Below are positions 33,986 to 42,954 of a DNA stretch of 64,000 bases, one piece after another. The stretch spans positions 16,959 to 80,958 of the forward strand of contig NZ_JBBKBG010000008.1 of the NCBI RefSeq assembly GCF_037892545.1. Reading direction: 5' to 3'. Each line of letters opens with the position of its first letter. Within the stretch, counting starts at the first letter, position 1. A program made the position numbers and the translations under genes. The DNA is from Pseudogracilibacillus sp037892545. GTDB lineage: Bacteria; Bacillota; Bacilli; Bacillales; Amphibacillaceae. Under the pieces are notes generated by a model, which worked only from the letters and a program-made list of their open reading frames with translations, did not search any database and was not told the DNA's origin.

Positions 33986-35005
33986 GTGAGAAAGATAGGA
34001 CGTAATGAGCCATGTCCTTGTGGAAGTGGATTAAAATATAAAAAATGCTGTTTGAAGAAGAATGTTATTCCATTTAGTCCTGAACAGTTAGATGAACAAC
34101 TAATCGATCTATCTACAGAAATGATCGAGTATGGTTTAAAGTCATATAAAGATAAAATTAATGAAGCATTAACTAAATATGGAAATATGTATGGCATCGG
34201 TGAAAAAACAGAAGATAAAGATCATTTTATTGCTTTAAGTTTGCCGTGGATTTTAATTCATGAACGAATGATAGACGGTCAAACAATTTATGAGCAATTT
34301 GTACATGAGAAAATGGATACAATCGAGCATGATACGATTAAAAAAGCATTGCATAATTGGAAAGATGCTAGTTCATCTTTTTATGAAATAGTGAGTATAG
34401 AAAATAAAGAAAAAAATTATATTAGCATTCAAAACGTCTTAACAGAAAAAAAGCATACGATTCAAATTAAGGCGATTACAGAGGAAAACATCGGAAACTT
34501 TATCGTTGGAACATTGCTTCAAGCTGTAGAAGCAGATCATTTTCTATATGCATCTATTGGACTTCCAGCAGAGATGAAAGATTGGATAGATGAACAAAAG
34601 AACGATGAAAACGTAACTGTAGCACAAATGAACGAGCATTATATTCGTTTAATCGCATCGTTTATTCAACCGCCTATAGAAAAGGTCGTCTGGGAAGAGC
34701 CAATTTACGAAACGGTTGCAAGTGAATTCGTATCGAATATGGAGGAGAAAGGGACGGACAAAGAAATGATTGAAAAGGTCGTTTCATTCTGGCATTATTA
34801 TAGCTCCAAACATCGTCCGATTATTCGAAAAGAAGCAGGGTACATAGCCGCATTAGATTATTTACTGCATCAAGGTTTTGCCAAAGATGATCGTGTCACA
34901 CAAAAAGGGCTAGCGGAAACGTATGGAGTTTCTAGTACGACGATTTCCGGACACTTTCATAAATTTGTAGCCGAAATGGAAGTATCGAGTGAAGAGAAAG
35001 TTTAA
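33986..35005 (+). CDS. SEC-C motif protein with C-terminal helix-turn-helix
   Basis: A 339-aa protein beginning with the zinc-binding SEC-C motif (GRNEPCPCGSGLKYKKCCL, about residues 5-23), a helical middle region and a C-terminal segment LAETYGVSSTTISGHFHKF (about 306-324) that resembles a helix-turn-helix. SEC-C modules bind zinc and contact ribosome- or SecB-related partners. The combination with a DNA-binding-like end occurs in uncharacterised Bacillus proteins. The GTG at 33986 has GAGGTGA five bases upstream. Function is not known. Confidence 0.85.
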   Translation: MRKIGRNEPCPCGSGLKYKKCCLKKNVIPFSPEQLDEQLIDLSTEMIEYGLKSYKDKINEALTKYGNMYGIGEKTEDKDHFIALSLPWILIHERMIDGQTIYEQFVHEKMDTIEHDTIKKALHNWKDASSSFYEIVSIENKEKNYISIQNVLTEKKHTIQIKAITEENIGNFIVGTLLQAVEADHFLYASIGLPAEMKDWIDEQKNDENVTVAQMNEHYIRLIASFIQPPIEKVVWEEPIYETVASEFVSNMEEKGTDKEMIEKVVSFWHYYSSKHRPIIRKEAGYIAALDYLLHQGFAKDDRVTQKGLAETYGVSSTTISGHFHKFVAEMEVSSEEKV

Positions 35006-35023
35006 AGAATTAGGAAGTTTATT

Positions 35024-35059
35024 ACTACCCTTTCTAAAATGATAGAAAGGGTAGTTTTT
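35024..35059 (+). terminator. Rho-independent terminator of the SEC-C gene
   Basis: A 13-bp perfect stem ACTACCCTTTCTA/TAGAAAGGGTAGT with a 6-nt loop followed by TTTT. Confidence 0.9.
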
Positions 35060-35179
35060 ATGTTGAAATGTAAAATTATGATAGTTTCTTTCGTGAAGAT
35101 TTTGTATAATGACACATATACCAAAAAATGATTCATGATTCAGTTAACTGATATTGAAAAAGTGAAAGGGGTTACTCTT

Positions 35180-35467
35180 GTGGAAAAAGGCAAAAAACAA
35201 GACCCACGTTTTAAAATTGCCCATCGGGAGGCAATCATTGGTTGCATATTAGCAATTATAAATTTTGCTTGGTGGTATGGCTTTGCATATGGGTTAGGAT
35301 CAAAACCACCTGAACAATATACGTATATATTAGGGTTTCCGGCATGGATTTTTTTCAGTCTTATTTTAGGCACACTTTTAATGATTGTCCTCGTATGGAT
35401 TGTCGTAAAGTTTGTATTAACAGACATTCCATTAGATGATGCAGAAAATGAGGTGGACCATAAATGA
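35180..35467 (+). CDS. yhdT: YhdT-like small subunit of the pantothenate symporter
   Basis: A 95-aa protein with two membrane helices (about 18-36 and 52-76) and the YhdT/DUF997 signature DPRFKIAHREA followed by FAWWYGFAYGLG. It always accompanies PanF and its stop overlaps the panF ATG (ATGA). The GTG at 35180 has AAAGGGG upstream and gives the family length; a longer frame from 35135 has no ribosome site. It is thought to support the symporter, though its exact role is unknown. Confidence 0.88.
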   Translation: MEKGKKQDPRFKIAHREAIIGCILAIINFAWWYGFAYGLGSKPPEQYTYILGFPAWIFFSLILGTLLMIVLVWIVVKFVLTDIPLDDAENEVDHK

Positions 35468-36927
35468 ATTGGGTCGTTATCACACCGTTGTTTTTATTTT
35501 TAGTCATTATATTTTTAATCGGTATTTGGTCCAACCGCAAACTTGGAAAAGCAGAATCATTTGTAAGTGATTATTTTTTAGGAAGTAGAGAATTCGGAGG
35601 TTTAATGCTTGCGATGACGATGGTGGCTACATATGGTAGTGCGTCTAGCTTTTTAGGTGGGCCAGGAGCCGCATATACGAAAGGTTTTGGTTGGGTATTA
35701 CTTGCGATGACACAAGTGGCAACAGGTTATTTTGTGCTTTTAGTGTTAGGGAAAAAATTCGCAATCGTTGCCCGAAGATTTCATGCTGTCACATTGATTG
35801 ATTTTTTAAAAGAACGATATAAAAGTTCTGTCATTGTAATCATTTCAGCGATTAGTATTATCGTATTTTTATTCTCAGCAATGGCGGCACAATGGGTCGG
35901 TGGAGCTTATTTAATTCAGTCGTTAACGAATTTAAGCTACATTTCAGCATTGTTTATCTTTACGGTTTCGGTATTAGTATATGTCGTTGTCGGGGGATTT
36001 CGGGCAGTCGTTATAACGGATGCAGTACAAGGGATCGTCATGGTCGGTGGAACTATTATGCTCCTTATAGCGGTTATTATTGCTGGTGGTGGCTTATCGA
36101 ATTTATTCGCTGATTTAGTAGCAATCAATCCAAATTTAATTACCCCATTTGGAGAAGATGGAAATTTAACTTCTGCTTATGTATCTTCTTATTGGATTTT
36201 AGTAGGGGTGGGGGTAATTGGATTACCACAAATCGCTGTTCGTGCGATGGCGTATCGTGATTCGAAAGCGATGCACCGTGCCATTTTAATCGGTACCATT
36301 GTTGTTGGAATTATTATGTTAGGGATGCATTTAATTGGAGTATTTGCTCGTCCAGTATTACCTGGAATTGACGTAGCAGACCAAGTGATTCCACTCGTTG
36401 CATTAGAAGTACTCCCACCATGGTTAGCTGGGGTATTATTGGCAGCACCGATGGCCGCTATTATGTCGACAGTAGATTCATTGCTTATTTTAGTGAGTTC
36501 CTCTGTCGTAAAAGATGTATATTTAAACTACATCAAACCGAAAGCATCTGAAAAGGAAATTAAAAGAGTGAGTGTTGCGGTGACAGCAATAATAGGAGTA
36601 GTTGCCTTTATTTTAGCAATTAGTCCACCAGATTTACTCATCTTTTTAAATTTATTTGCATTTGGTGGGTTAGAAGCGGCATTTATTTGGCCGATTGTAT
36701 TCGGGCTATATTGGAAATATGCGAACAAACATGGCGCAATCGCTTCGATGCTCGTTGGGATTATCTCATATATTGTGATTTATCAATATAATAGTATGTA
36801 TGGTGATTTACTAGGTGTACATGCTGTAACGATTCCAGTAGCATTATCATTTGTCGTATTTATTGTTGTTAGTTTATTATTTAAAACAGAAGCATATGAG
36901 TTTCCGTCTACAACAAATCCAAATTAA
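35464..36927 (+). CDS. panF: sodium/pantothenate symporter PanF
   Basis: A 487-aa member of the sodium:solute symporter family with about 13 membrane helices. Family signatures include YFLGSREFGGLMLAMTMVAT (about residues 38-57), GGFRAVVITDAVQG (about 178-191) and the PMAAIMSTVDSLLIL segment (about 330). The preceding yhdT gene, coupled by ATGA, makes the assignment to pantothenate specific. It imports pantothenate for coenzyme A synthesis using the sodium gradient. Confidence 0.92.
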   Translation: MNWVVITPLFLFLVIIFLIGIWSNRKLGKAESFVSDYFLGSREFGGLMLAMTMVATYGSASSFLGGPGAAYTKGFGWVLLAMTQVATGYFVLLVLGKKFAIVARRFHAVTLIDFLKERYKSSVIVIISAISIIVFLFSAMAAQWVGGAYLIQSLTNLSYISALFIFTVSVLVYVVVGGFRAVVITDAVQGIVMVGGTIMLLIAVIIAGGGLSNLFADLVAINPNLITPFGEDGNLTSAYVSSYWILVGVGVIGLPQIAVRAMAYRDSKAMHRAILIGTIVVGIIMLGMHLIGVFARPVLPGIDVADQVIPLVALEVLPPWLAGVLLAAPMAAIMSTVDSLLILVSSSVVKDVYLNYIKPKASEKEIKRVSVAVTAIIGVVAFILAISPPDLLIFLNLFAFGGLEAAFIWPIVFGLYWKYANKHGAIASMLVGIISYIVIYQYNSMYGDLLGVHAVTIPVALSFVVFIVVSLLFKTEAYEFPSTTNPN

Positions 36928-36930
36928 AAG

Positions 36931-36978
36931 AAACCTCCATACGAGTAAACATCAGCTTTTACCCGGATGGAGGTTTTT
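36931..36978. terminator. terminator between panF and the flavin reductase gene
   Basis: AAACCTCCAT (36931-36940) pairs with ATGGAGGTTT (36967-36976), with T and A runs on the outside; convergent genes share it. Confidence 0.8.
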
Positions 36979-36983
36979 ATAGT

Positions 36984-37700
36984 TTATAAAGTTTTATTTG
37001 CAGGTAAAAATTCTTCTCGAATTGATTCACGTTTGTCGAGCATAATTTGATCTGGTTTAATTCCTTGTTCCATGAGTACGTTTATATTTTGTCTTAAAAA
37101 TTCATCACTACCAACTACATAAAATATACCATCTTTATCTTCAGCTAATTGTTTCACTTCTTCATAGTATGTTGGGCGGTTATCAACGAAAGTGGCAGTA
37201 AAGTTTTTTTCCTTATTCGTTTTGAATATAGATGGGAATAAATAATCTTTCGTTGAATCAATATTCAATGAATGAATATGTGTAATACCATCTTGTTGGT
37301 CAAAATAATGTAAGACGAGTGGTCTAAATGTTGCAAGACCTACACCAGATGAAAGGAAATAAATATTTTTATTTTCACGTCTTAATGGTACGTTGCAATG
37401 AGTTTTAAAAAGAGCAACTTCATCACCGATTTTATGTTCTTTTAAAAATGCTTTATATTCTGAACATTGTTCTTTTATTCGTGTCGTAATGCCGATGGAG
37501 TTTTCATCAGGTAAAGTACTTATCGACATATGTCGCACAAGTCCTCGATTTGGTTTATCTCCTTCATTAAAGCCTTTTAACCCCATATGTGTAAAGGAAC
37601 CTTCTTCCCATGTAAATCCTTCTGGTAATTGTAAATAAAATGTTTTAACTTCAGGTGTCTCATCAATGATTTTATGAATTTTTGTCCAATGTATTTGCAT
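36984..37700 (-). CDS. FAD-binding ferredoxin reductase-like protein, Fur-controlled
   Basis: A 238-aa protein of the ferredoxin-NADP reductase fold: a flavin-binding barrel with RHMSISTLPDE (about residues 52-62, in place of RxYS), then a nucleotide-binding domain starting YFLSSGVGLATFRPLVL (about 110) and ending with VVGSDEFLRQN and MLDKRE. It has no iron-sulfur domain. The ATG at 37700 follows GGAGGAA. A perfect Fur box lies 57-73 bp upstream, so a role in iron release, for example siderophore reduction, is likely. Confidence 0.82.
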   Translation of the reverse strand: MQIHWTKIHKIIDETPEVKTFYLQLPEGFTWEEGSFTHMGLKGFNEGDKPNRGLVRHMSISTLPDENSIGITTRIKEQCSEYKAFLKEHKIGDEVALFKTHCNVPLRRENKNIYFLSSGVGLATFRPLVLHYFDQQDGITHIHSLNIDSTKDYLFPSIFKTNKEKNFTATFVDNRPTYYEEVKQLAEDKDGIFYVVGSDEFLRQNINVLMEQGIKPDQIMLDKRESIREEFLPANKTL

Positions 37701-37756
37701 GGAACATTCCTCCAATATTTTAATTATCCAACTCTCTATTACTCACTATACAATAA

Positions 37757-37773
37757 TTGATAATCATTATCAA
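37757..37773 (-). promoter_or_regulatory. perfect Fur box
   Basis: TTGATAATCATTATCAA is a perfect 8-1-8 palindrome containing the ideal TGATAATCATTATCA core. It lies 57 bp before the flavin reductase start; the other neighbour (tauE) ends at this gap, so the site belongs to the reductase. Confidence 0.92.
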
Positions 37774-37843
37774 TTGAAAGGTTTGTAAAAGGAGAATAAA
37801 GGGAGGAAAATATATAATTGTTTCTGTATTCATTTCATGTATT

Positions 37844-38620
37844 TTACAAGATTTCTAACCAGATTTTTGTTGCGGTTGCTAGGATAAGGATAGCCAGCAT
37901 CCATTCTAATATTTTTGTGTTCGTCTTTTGTCCAACTTTTGCACCGAGTGGGGCAGCGAGGAGACTAGCGATAATCATAATGAGAGCTGGTCCATATAAA
38001 ATTTGTCCAGTAATAATTTTTCCAAATGTAGCACCGATAGACGAAATAAAGGTAATAGCTAAACTTGTTGCAATCGTTACACGTGTCGGAATTTTTAAGA
38101 TGACGAGCATGATTGGAACTAGAATAAATGCACCTGCAGCACCGACGATCCCTGCTGCCGTACCAGTGATAAAGGCTAAAAGGGTGGCTAGGGGTCCATT
38201 GAATTTTAATGTACTCCCACGTACAAAAGGTACATCTTTTTTAGGCATAAACATCATGACTACAGCAACGGTTGCTAATATAGCATAAATAATATTTATT
38301 TGAAGTTCTGTTAAAAATTTTGACCCGTAGCCACCGAGTAAACTACCTAATAAAATACCACTTCCCATATAGAGAATAAGTTTTTTGTGTAAATAGCCAC
38401 TATTTTTATATGCGAACACACCTGCAAGCGTGGCGAAAAATACTTGAATTGCGCTTATCCCTGCCACTTCATGAGCGGTAAATGTCGTAAACCCCAAATA
38501 GGCTGGAATATATAATAACATCGGATATTTAATAATCGAGCCACCGATCCCAATCATTCCGGAGATGAAGGAACCGATGAATCCGATAAGAAAGATAACG
38601 ACGATAAAAGAAAAAGTCAT
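37844..38620 (-). CDS. tauE: TauE/SafE-family sulfite exporter
   Basis: A 258-aa membrane protein with about eight helices and two internal repeats, each with a Gly/Pro-rich start (GFIGSFISGMIGIGGSIIKY near residue 12; AAGIVGAAGAFILVPIM near 150), the pattern of TauE/SafE exporters. It is the last gene of the cst operon (TAATG overlap with cstB) and probably removes sulfite or thiosulfate produced by CstB. Confidence 0.88.
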   Translation of the reverse strand: MTFSFIVVIFLIGFIGSFISGMIGIGGSIIKYPMLLYIPAYLGFTTFTAHEVAGISAIQVFFATLAGVFAYKNSGYLHKKLILYMGSGILLGSLLGGYGSKFLTELQINIIYAILATVAVVMMFMPKKDVPFVRGSTLKFNGPLATLLAFITGTAAGIVGAAGAFILVPIMLVILKIPTRVTIATSLAITFISSIGATFGKIITGQILYGPALIMIIASLLAAPLGAKVGQKTNTKILEWMLAILILATATKIWLEIL

Positions 38621-39981
38621 TATTTCATGACTGCACTAATGCCGTTATATCCGGAAAGTACGTTGATAACAGTTTTATAACCTAACTTTTTTAGTGCACT
38701 AATTGCAATGGTTGAGCGAATACCTGATTGACAGTAAACGTAAAGTGGTGTTTCCTTTGCAAATGGAATCGTACTATTTAATAGGTGACCATAATGAATA
38801 TGGGTTGCTTCTTGTACGTTGGCTACTTTATGTTCTGCTGTTGTTCGAACATCGAGCATATTTATTTCTTTGTATATTTCTTTAAACTGCTCTGGTGTAA
38901 TATGTTCATATGCATCATCGAAAATTACATCCGCTTGTTCAATCGGAATAATACGTTCTAACTGATCGAACCCAATCGATGCTAGATCTTTTTGAATTTC
39001 TATTGCATCGGCAGGGTCTGCAATGACAGTCATCGGTACATCATATTGAACGAACCAACCAGCATATTGAACAAATTTATCATTGTACGGAATATTAATC
39101 GACCCGTTTTTGAATCCTTTAGCAAAATCTTCTTTCGTTCGTAAGTCTAAAATTTGTCCAGTAATTTTTTCAGGTATACCGATATCGAGCTCTTTCACTT
39201 CAAATAATGGGAGTCCAATTTTATTTACTTGTTTCATTTGTGCAAAATATAATGGTGGCTCAGGTTGGTCACTCGTTAATTCTTCTATGAATGCTTTGCG
39301 ATCTTTTATTTGGAATGCCCAGTTATTATGACGTTCATATCCTAATGTGGATAATGGCACAGCACCGAGCGATTTCCCACATGCACTACCAGCGCCATGT
39401 CCCGGCCAAATTTGTAAAAAGTCTGGAAAATCATGTAGTTTTTGAATGGATTCAAACATGGCGTTTGCACCTTCTTCTGTCGTACCTTCCATTTTCGCTG
39501 CTTCCTCTAATAAATCAGGTCGGCCAATATCCCCAACGAAAATAAAATCCCCAGTAAACATCCCCATCGGTTCGGAACTACCGCCACCATGATCCGTTAG
39601 AATAAAGGATATACTTTCCGGGGTATGTCCGGCTGTATGCATTACTTTTAGCTCGACATGCCCAATATGAATGGAGTCACCATCTTTTAAGAATACTGTG
39701 TCAGAAGGCATATTTTTATATTTCCAGTTTTCATCTCCTTCATCTGAGACGAATAATGTTGCCCCAAATCGGCGTGCGGCATCGCGTAAACCAGAAGCAA
39801 AGTCTGCATGAATATGCGTTTCTGTTGCATGTGTGATGGTAAAACCTTCCCGCTTTGCTACTGCTTCATATTCATCTAGTACTCGCTTCGGATCAATAAT
39901 AATTGCTTCATTTGTTTTTTGGCAACCTACCATATAAGATGTTTGTGCTAATTTTTGATCGTAAAATTGTTGGAAAAACAT
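38620..39981 (-). CDS. cstB: CstB-like persulfide dioxygenase-rhodanese fusion
   Basis: A 453-aa three-domain enzyme. The N-terminal metallo-beta-lactamase domain has THIHADFASG (about residues 55-64), HTAGHTPES, FTGDFIFVGDIGRPDL and WPGHG, the metal site of persulfide dioxygenases. A central rhodanese-like domain (about 265-345) lacks a catalytic Cys, and the C-terminal rhodanese has CQSGIRS (Cys near 420). This matches CstB, which turns low-molecular-weight persulfides into thiosulfate. The ATG at 39981 has AAAGGAG upstream. Confidence 0.93.
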   Translation of the reverse strand: MFFQQFYDQKLAQTSYMVGCQKTNEAIIIDPKRVLDEYEAVAKREGFTITHATETHIHADFASGLRDAARRFGATLFVSDEGDENWKYKNMPSDTVFLKDGDSIHIGHVELKVMHTAGHTPESISFILTDHGGGSSEPMGMFTGDFIFVGDIGRPDLLEEAAKMEGTTEEGANAMFESIQKLHDFPDFLQIWPGHGAGSACGKSLGAVPLSTLGYERHNNWAFQIKDRKAFIEELTSDQPEPPLYFAQMKQVNKIGLPLFEVKELDIGIPEKITGQILDLRTKEDFAKGFKNGSINIPYNDKFVQYAGWFVQYDVPMTVIADPADAIEIQKDLASIGFDQLERIIPIEQADVIFDDAYEHITPEQFKEIYKEINMLDVRTTAEHKVANVQEATHIHYGHLLNSTIPFAKETPLYVYCQSGIRSTIAISALKKLGYKTVINVLSGYNGISAVMK

Positions 39982-40001
39982 TGTATCTACTCCTTTCATT
40001 T

Positions 40002-41057
40002 TTATATAAATAAATTTAAATTACTATGTTCTGTATCCCCTAAATAAGAACCGACACCACCAATTTCTACAGATGGCAAGAGTTCACGTCGATCGATAGC
40101 CATTACGTCCATACTCATCGTACATGCGACCATTTTGACACCAAGCTCTTCTGCTTTATGAATCATTTCTGTTAACGCATCTACTTTTTTGTTTTTCATT
40201 ACTTTTTGAATCATTTTTGATCCAAGTCCGAACATATTCATTTTAGAAATCGGCAATTTTTCTGCTGAGTTCGGCATCATGTTGCTAAACATTTTATCTA
40301 AACCAGACTTCTTAATCTTTGGTGCATGTGGGTTTTTAATAATATTTAATCCCCAAAATGTAAAGAACATCGTAACTTCTTTCCCCATCGATTTTGCACC
40401 TGTAGCAATAATAAAAGAAGCGAGTGCCTTATCTAAATCACCACTGAAAACGACCATAGTGGCACCGTCTTTCGTTTCAACAAGTGGTTGTGAGTTTGAT
40501 TGTTGCAGGTTTTTTTGCAAAATGACGACGACTTTATCTGTTTGTTGTTCGTTTTTTAGCACGGTATGGCCCGTTTTCTTAGCCCAAGCTTCAATATCAG
40601 CACAGAATCCAAAATCTGTTACCGTTATTTCCATCTGTTCGCCTACAGATAAAGTATTCATGACTTCATTTACTTTTAATAATGGGCCAGGGCATTGTAG
40701 GCCACTTGCTTCAATTTTTATTCGGTTTGGATCAATTTGTGTTGGCACTTCATTTTGTACGTATTTCCCTGTATAAGCTTCTATCCCGCCAGTTAAATTG
40801 ATTGCATCATATCCACAGCTAGTTAAAAAATCGGCAGCTTGTTTACTCCGATTCCCACTTCTGCAATACACATAAATCGTTCTATTCCTAGGAATATCTT
40901 CTAATCTATCAGGAATATCATGGACCGGAATGAATGTACTGTTTGCAAGATGTTTTAATTCATATTCGAAATCCTCCCTTACATCTAAAAGATAGATATT
41001 TTTTTCCATCAACGGGTCAATGTCATTGATGTGCATATCATTTGTCGTCTTATTCAT
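40002..41057 (-). CDS. cstA: CstA-like rhodanese-TusA-DsrE multidomain sulfurtransferase
   Basis: A 351-aa protein with three sulfur-handling modules: rhodanese with CRSGNRS (Cys near residue 65), TusA-like domain with GLQCPGPLLK (Cys near 122) and DsrE/F-like domain with CTMSMDVM (Cys near 317). CstA moves persulfide sulfur between these cysteines and cooperates with CstB. It is first in the operon behind a promoter with two CstR-like boxes; GGGAG lies six bases before the ATG. The repressor CstR itself is not in the window. Confidence 0.93.
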   Translation of the reverse strand: MNKTTNDMHINDIDPLMEKNIYLLDVREDFEYELKHLANSTFIPVHDIPDRLEDIPRNRTIYVYCRSGNRSKQAADFLTSCGYDAINLTGGIEAYTGKYVQNEVPTQIDPNRIKIEASGLQCPGPLLKVNEVMNTLSVGEQMEITVTDFGFCADIEAWAKKTGHTVLKNEQQTDKVVVILQKNLQQSNSQPLVETKDGATMVVFSGDLDKALASFIIATGAKSMGKEVTMFFTFWGLNIIKNPHAPKIKKSGLDKMFSNMMPNSAEKLPISKMNMFGLGSKMIQKVMKNKKVDALTEMIHKAEELGVKMVACTMSMDVMAIDRRELLPSVEIGGVGSYLGDTEHSNLNLFI

Positions 41058-41078
41058 TGAATTCTCCCTTTCGTTTTG

Positions 41079-41135
41079 TACCTATAGGGGTATAATAACC
41101 TAGCGAGAAAGGTTTGTCAAATACATAAGGGGGTA
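41079..41135 (-). promoter_or_regulatory. cst promoter flanked by two CstR-like boxes
   Basis: On the minus strand a -35 TTGACA (41115-41120) and a -10 TATTAT (41092-41097) are 17 bp apart. TACCCCTATAGGTA (41079-41092) abuts the -10 and TACCCCCTTATGTA (41122-41135) lies just upstream of the -35. TACCCC-type dyads are typical CsoR/CstR-family operators, so persulfide-responsive repression is likely. Confidence 0.75.
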
Positions 41136-41265
41136 TAATGGAATTTGAGATAATTTTTTATAAATCGTAGTTATCCTATGGTAAATATCGAAATATACTT
41201 TATAATAAAAATATATACAATTTATAGGCGATACTTTATTGGCTATTTAGGAGGAAATAACAATC

Positions 41266-42081
41266 ATGACAATGCAAAAGACGTTAACACTAGCTGGATC
41301 AGATTCTAGTGGTGGGGCAGGAATTCAAGCAGACCTAAAAACATTCCAGGAGCATCATGTATATGGGATGACTGCTTTAACATCTATCGTAACGATGGAT
41401 CCAAATAATAATTGGGCACATGGCGTCACACCAATTGATGTACATGTGGTGGAGCAACAATTACATACGATTTTATCTGTTGGAATCGATGCAATGAAAA
41501 CAGGTATGCTCGGTTCTGTAGAAATAATTGAGGTAGGCGCAAAGAAAATAGATGAATATGAAATTGGTCATGTCGTCATTGACCCCGTGATGGTATGTAA
41601 AGGGGAAGACGAAGTGTTACAACCTGAAAATACAGTTGCAATGCGTGAATTATTATTACCACGTGCAACGATCGTTACACCTAATTTATTTGAAGCTGGA
41701 CAACTCGCCGAAACGGGACCGATTCGTACGATTGATGAAATGAAAAATGCGGCAGAAAAAATTATTGCATTAGGTACACAAAATGTCGTTATTAAAGGTG
41801 GCGTTGGTGTAGAAGATGAACAGGCAGTCGACCTATTTTATGATGGGAAAGAATTTGTATTATTAACATCAGACAAACTTGATACGACGTTCAATCACGG
41901 AGCTGGTTGTACTTTTGCAGCAGCAATTACAGCAAATCTTGCAAAAGGTAAAACTGTGAAAGAATCAGTTGAACAAGCGAAACAATTCGTAACAGCAGCA
42001 ATTAAACACGGTTGGAAACTGAATGAATATGTTGGACCTGTTCGTCATGGTGCAATAAATGAATTTGCAGTAGTAAAGTAA
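41266..42081 (+). CDS. pdxK: pyridoxine/hydroxymethylpyrimidine kinase
   Basis: A 271-aa ribokinase-family kinase. The start LTLAGSDSSGGAGIQADLKT (about residues 7-26), VIDPVMVCKG (about 104-113) and the anion-hole motif NHGAGCTFAAA (about 210-220) are those of the Bacillus PdxK/ThiD-like enzyme, and the length is identical to PdxK. It phosphorylates pyridoxine-type vitamers (and possibly HMP) with ATP, using the Cys of GAGC in the PdxK type. GGAGG lies 11 bases before the first ATG; a second ATG two codons on is possible. Monocistronic. Confidence 0.9.
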   Translation: MTMQKTLTLAGSDSSGGAGIQADLKTFQEHHVYGMTALTSIVTMDPNNNWAHGVTPIDVHVVEQQLHTILSVGIDAMKTGMLGSVEIIEVGAKKIDEYEIGHVVIDPVMVCKGEDEVLQPENTVAMRELLLPRATIVTPNLFEAGQLAETGPIRTIDEMKNAAEKIIALGTQNVVIKGGVGVEDEQAVDLFYDGKEFVLLTSDKLDTTFNHGAGCTFAAAITANLAKGKTVKESVEQAKQFVTAAIKHGWKLNEYVGPVRHGAINEFAVVK

Positions 42082-42086
42082 AGCAT

Positions 42087-42130
42087 AAAAATGACAGAAA
42101 AGCGATATAATTCGTTTCTCTGTCATTTTT
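42087..42130 (+). terminator. Rho-independent terminator of pdxK
   Basis: AAAAATGACAGA pairs with TCTGTCATTTTT (ending at 42130), with a run of T, just after the stop codon. Confidence 0.85.
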
Positions 42131-42218
42131 TATTAACGGTATTGGATCCAAAAAAGAATTAGATCGAGCGCAATAATCATAACCGCGATAGAACGTATTC
42201 CTCCTATCGTGGAAAATT

Positions 42219-42698
42219 TTATATTTGTTTCATCAATGTACCGACAAATTTTTCTAAATATGTTTCATCGATTTTATCGAATCGATTATAATTTGGGCTG
42301 TCTATATCAAGCACCCCAATGACTTCCTCATTTTTAATCATTGGAATAACAATTTCTGATTTACTTTGTGGATCACATGCAATATGACCAGGGAATTCAT
42401 GAACATTTTCAATGAGCATCGTCGTTTTTTGTTCAACGGCTGTACCACAAACACCGCGTCCAGATGGAATACGGATACATGCTGGTAGTCCTTGAAAAGG
42501 TCCTAAAACTAATTCATTTTCTTTCCATAAATAAAACCCAACCCAATTAATGTCATCTAAAAATTGATTTAATAATGCAGAAGCATTCGATAAGTTCGCA
42601 ATCATATCTTGTTCTCCTGTAATGAGAGCCTCTAATTGTTGAATAACGGTTTCATAATTTTCTTCACGCGTGCCTGTATATAAAGTTTGTGCAAACAT
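42219..42698 (-). CDS. ytsP: GAF-domain free methionine-(R)-sulfoxide reductase
   Basis: A 159-aa single GAF domain. Three cysteines occupy the fRMsr positions: ACIRIP (about residue 84), GVCGTA (about 94) and HIACDP (about 118), and WVGFYLW and GVLDIDSP are family signatures. The enzyme reduces free methionine-(R)-sulfoxide with thioredoxin. No ribosome site is strong (AGGAGT near the ATG is adequate). A candidate structured RNA with a terminator lies 83-221 bp upstream on the same strand and could control it. Confidence 0.9.
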   Translation of the reverse strand: MFAQTLYTGTREENYETVIQQLEALITGEQDMIANLSNASALLNQFLDDINWVGFYLWKENELVLGPFQGLPACIRIPSGRGVCGTAVEQKTTMLIENVHEFPGHIACDPQSKSEIVIPMIKNEEVIGVLDIDSPNYNRFDKIDETYLEKFVGTLMKQI

Positions 42699-42780
42699 AT
42701 ATCATACTCCTATCCATCTTATTTTCTTCATCATATCAAAACGGAACAAAACAATACATTGATACGTTTGTAACTACATG

Positions 42781-42919
42781 TAAAAAAACGCCTGTATACT
42801 CCATACAGGCGTTTATCTTTGAAACTCATCTTATGGAGTTTCTCTCATTTGTGGCGAAGAATCATGTGTTCACATTCACATATCAAACATTCTTCGACTT
42901 ACACAAAGCAGCTCATCGC
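42781..42919 (-). ncRNA. candidate structured RNA or leader with intrinsic terminator
   Basis: Downstream of an extended -10 promoter (TGGTATAAT, -10 at 42926-42931) the minus strand folds into three hairpins. A long stacked hairpin has stems of 6, 8 and 5 bp (42848-42853/42902-42907, 42855-42862/42889-42896, 42864-42868/42877-42881). A 7-bp hairpin GAAACTC/GAGTTTC follows (42821-42842), then a perfect 11-bp terminator stem (42787-42813) and seven T. It lies between the DUF1641 gene and ytsP. It may be an independent small RNA or an attenuator leader of ytsP; it matches no family I recognise. Confidence 0.6.
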
Positions 42920-42954
42920 TCGATTATTATACCATGAAATGATAGGAATTACGA

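Noticed and set aside
37818..38288. Plus-strand frame of 156 codons
   Set aside because: Antisense shadow of the tauE gene, with mirrored hydrophobic codons.
42131..42218. Possible short membrane peptide ending IIALDLILFWIQYR on the minus strand
   Set aside because: The frame is hydrophobic and has a GGAGG nearby, but no start codon at the right distance; it could be a chance frame or a remnant.
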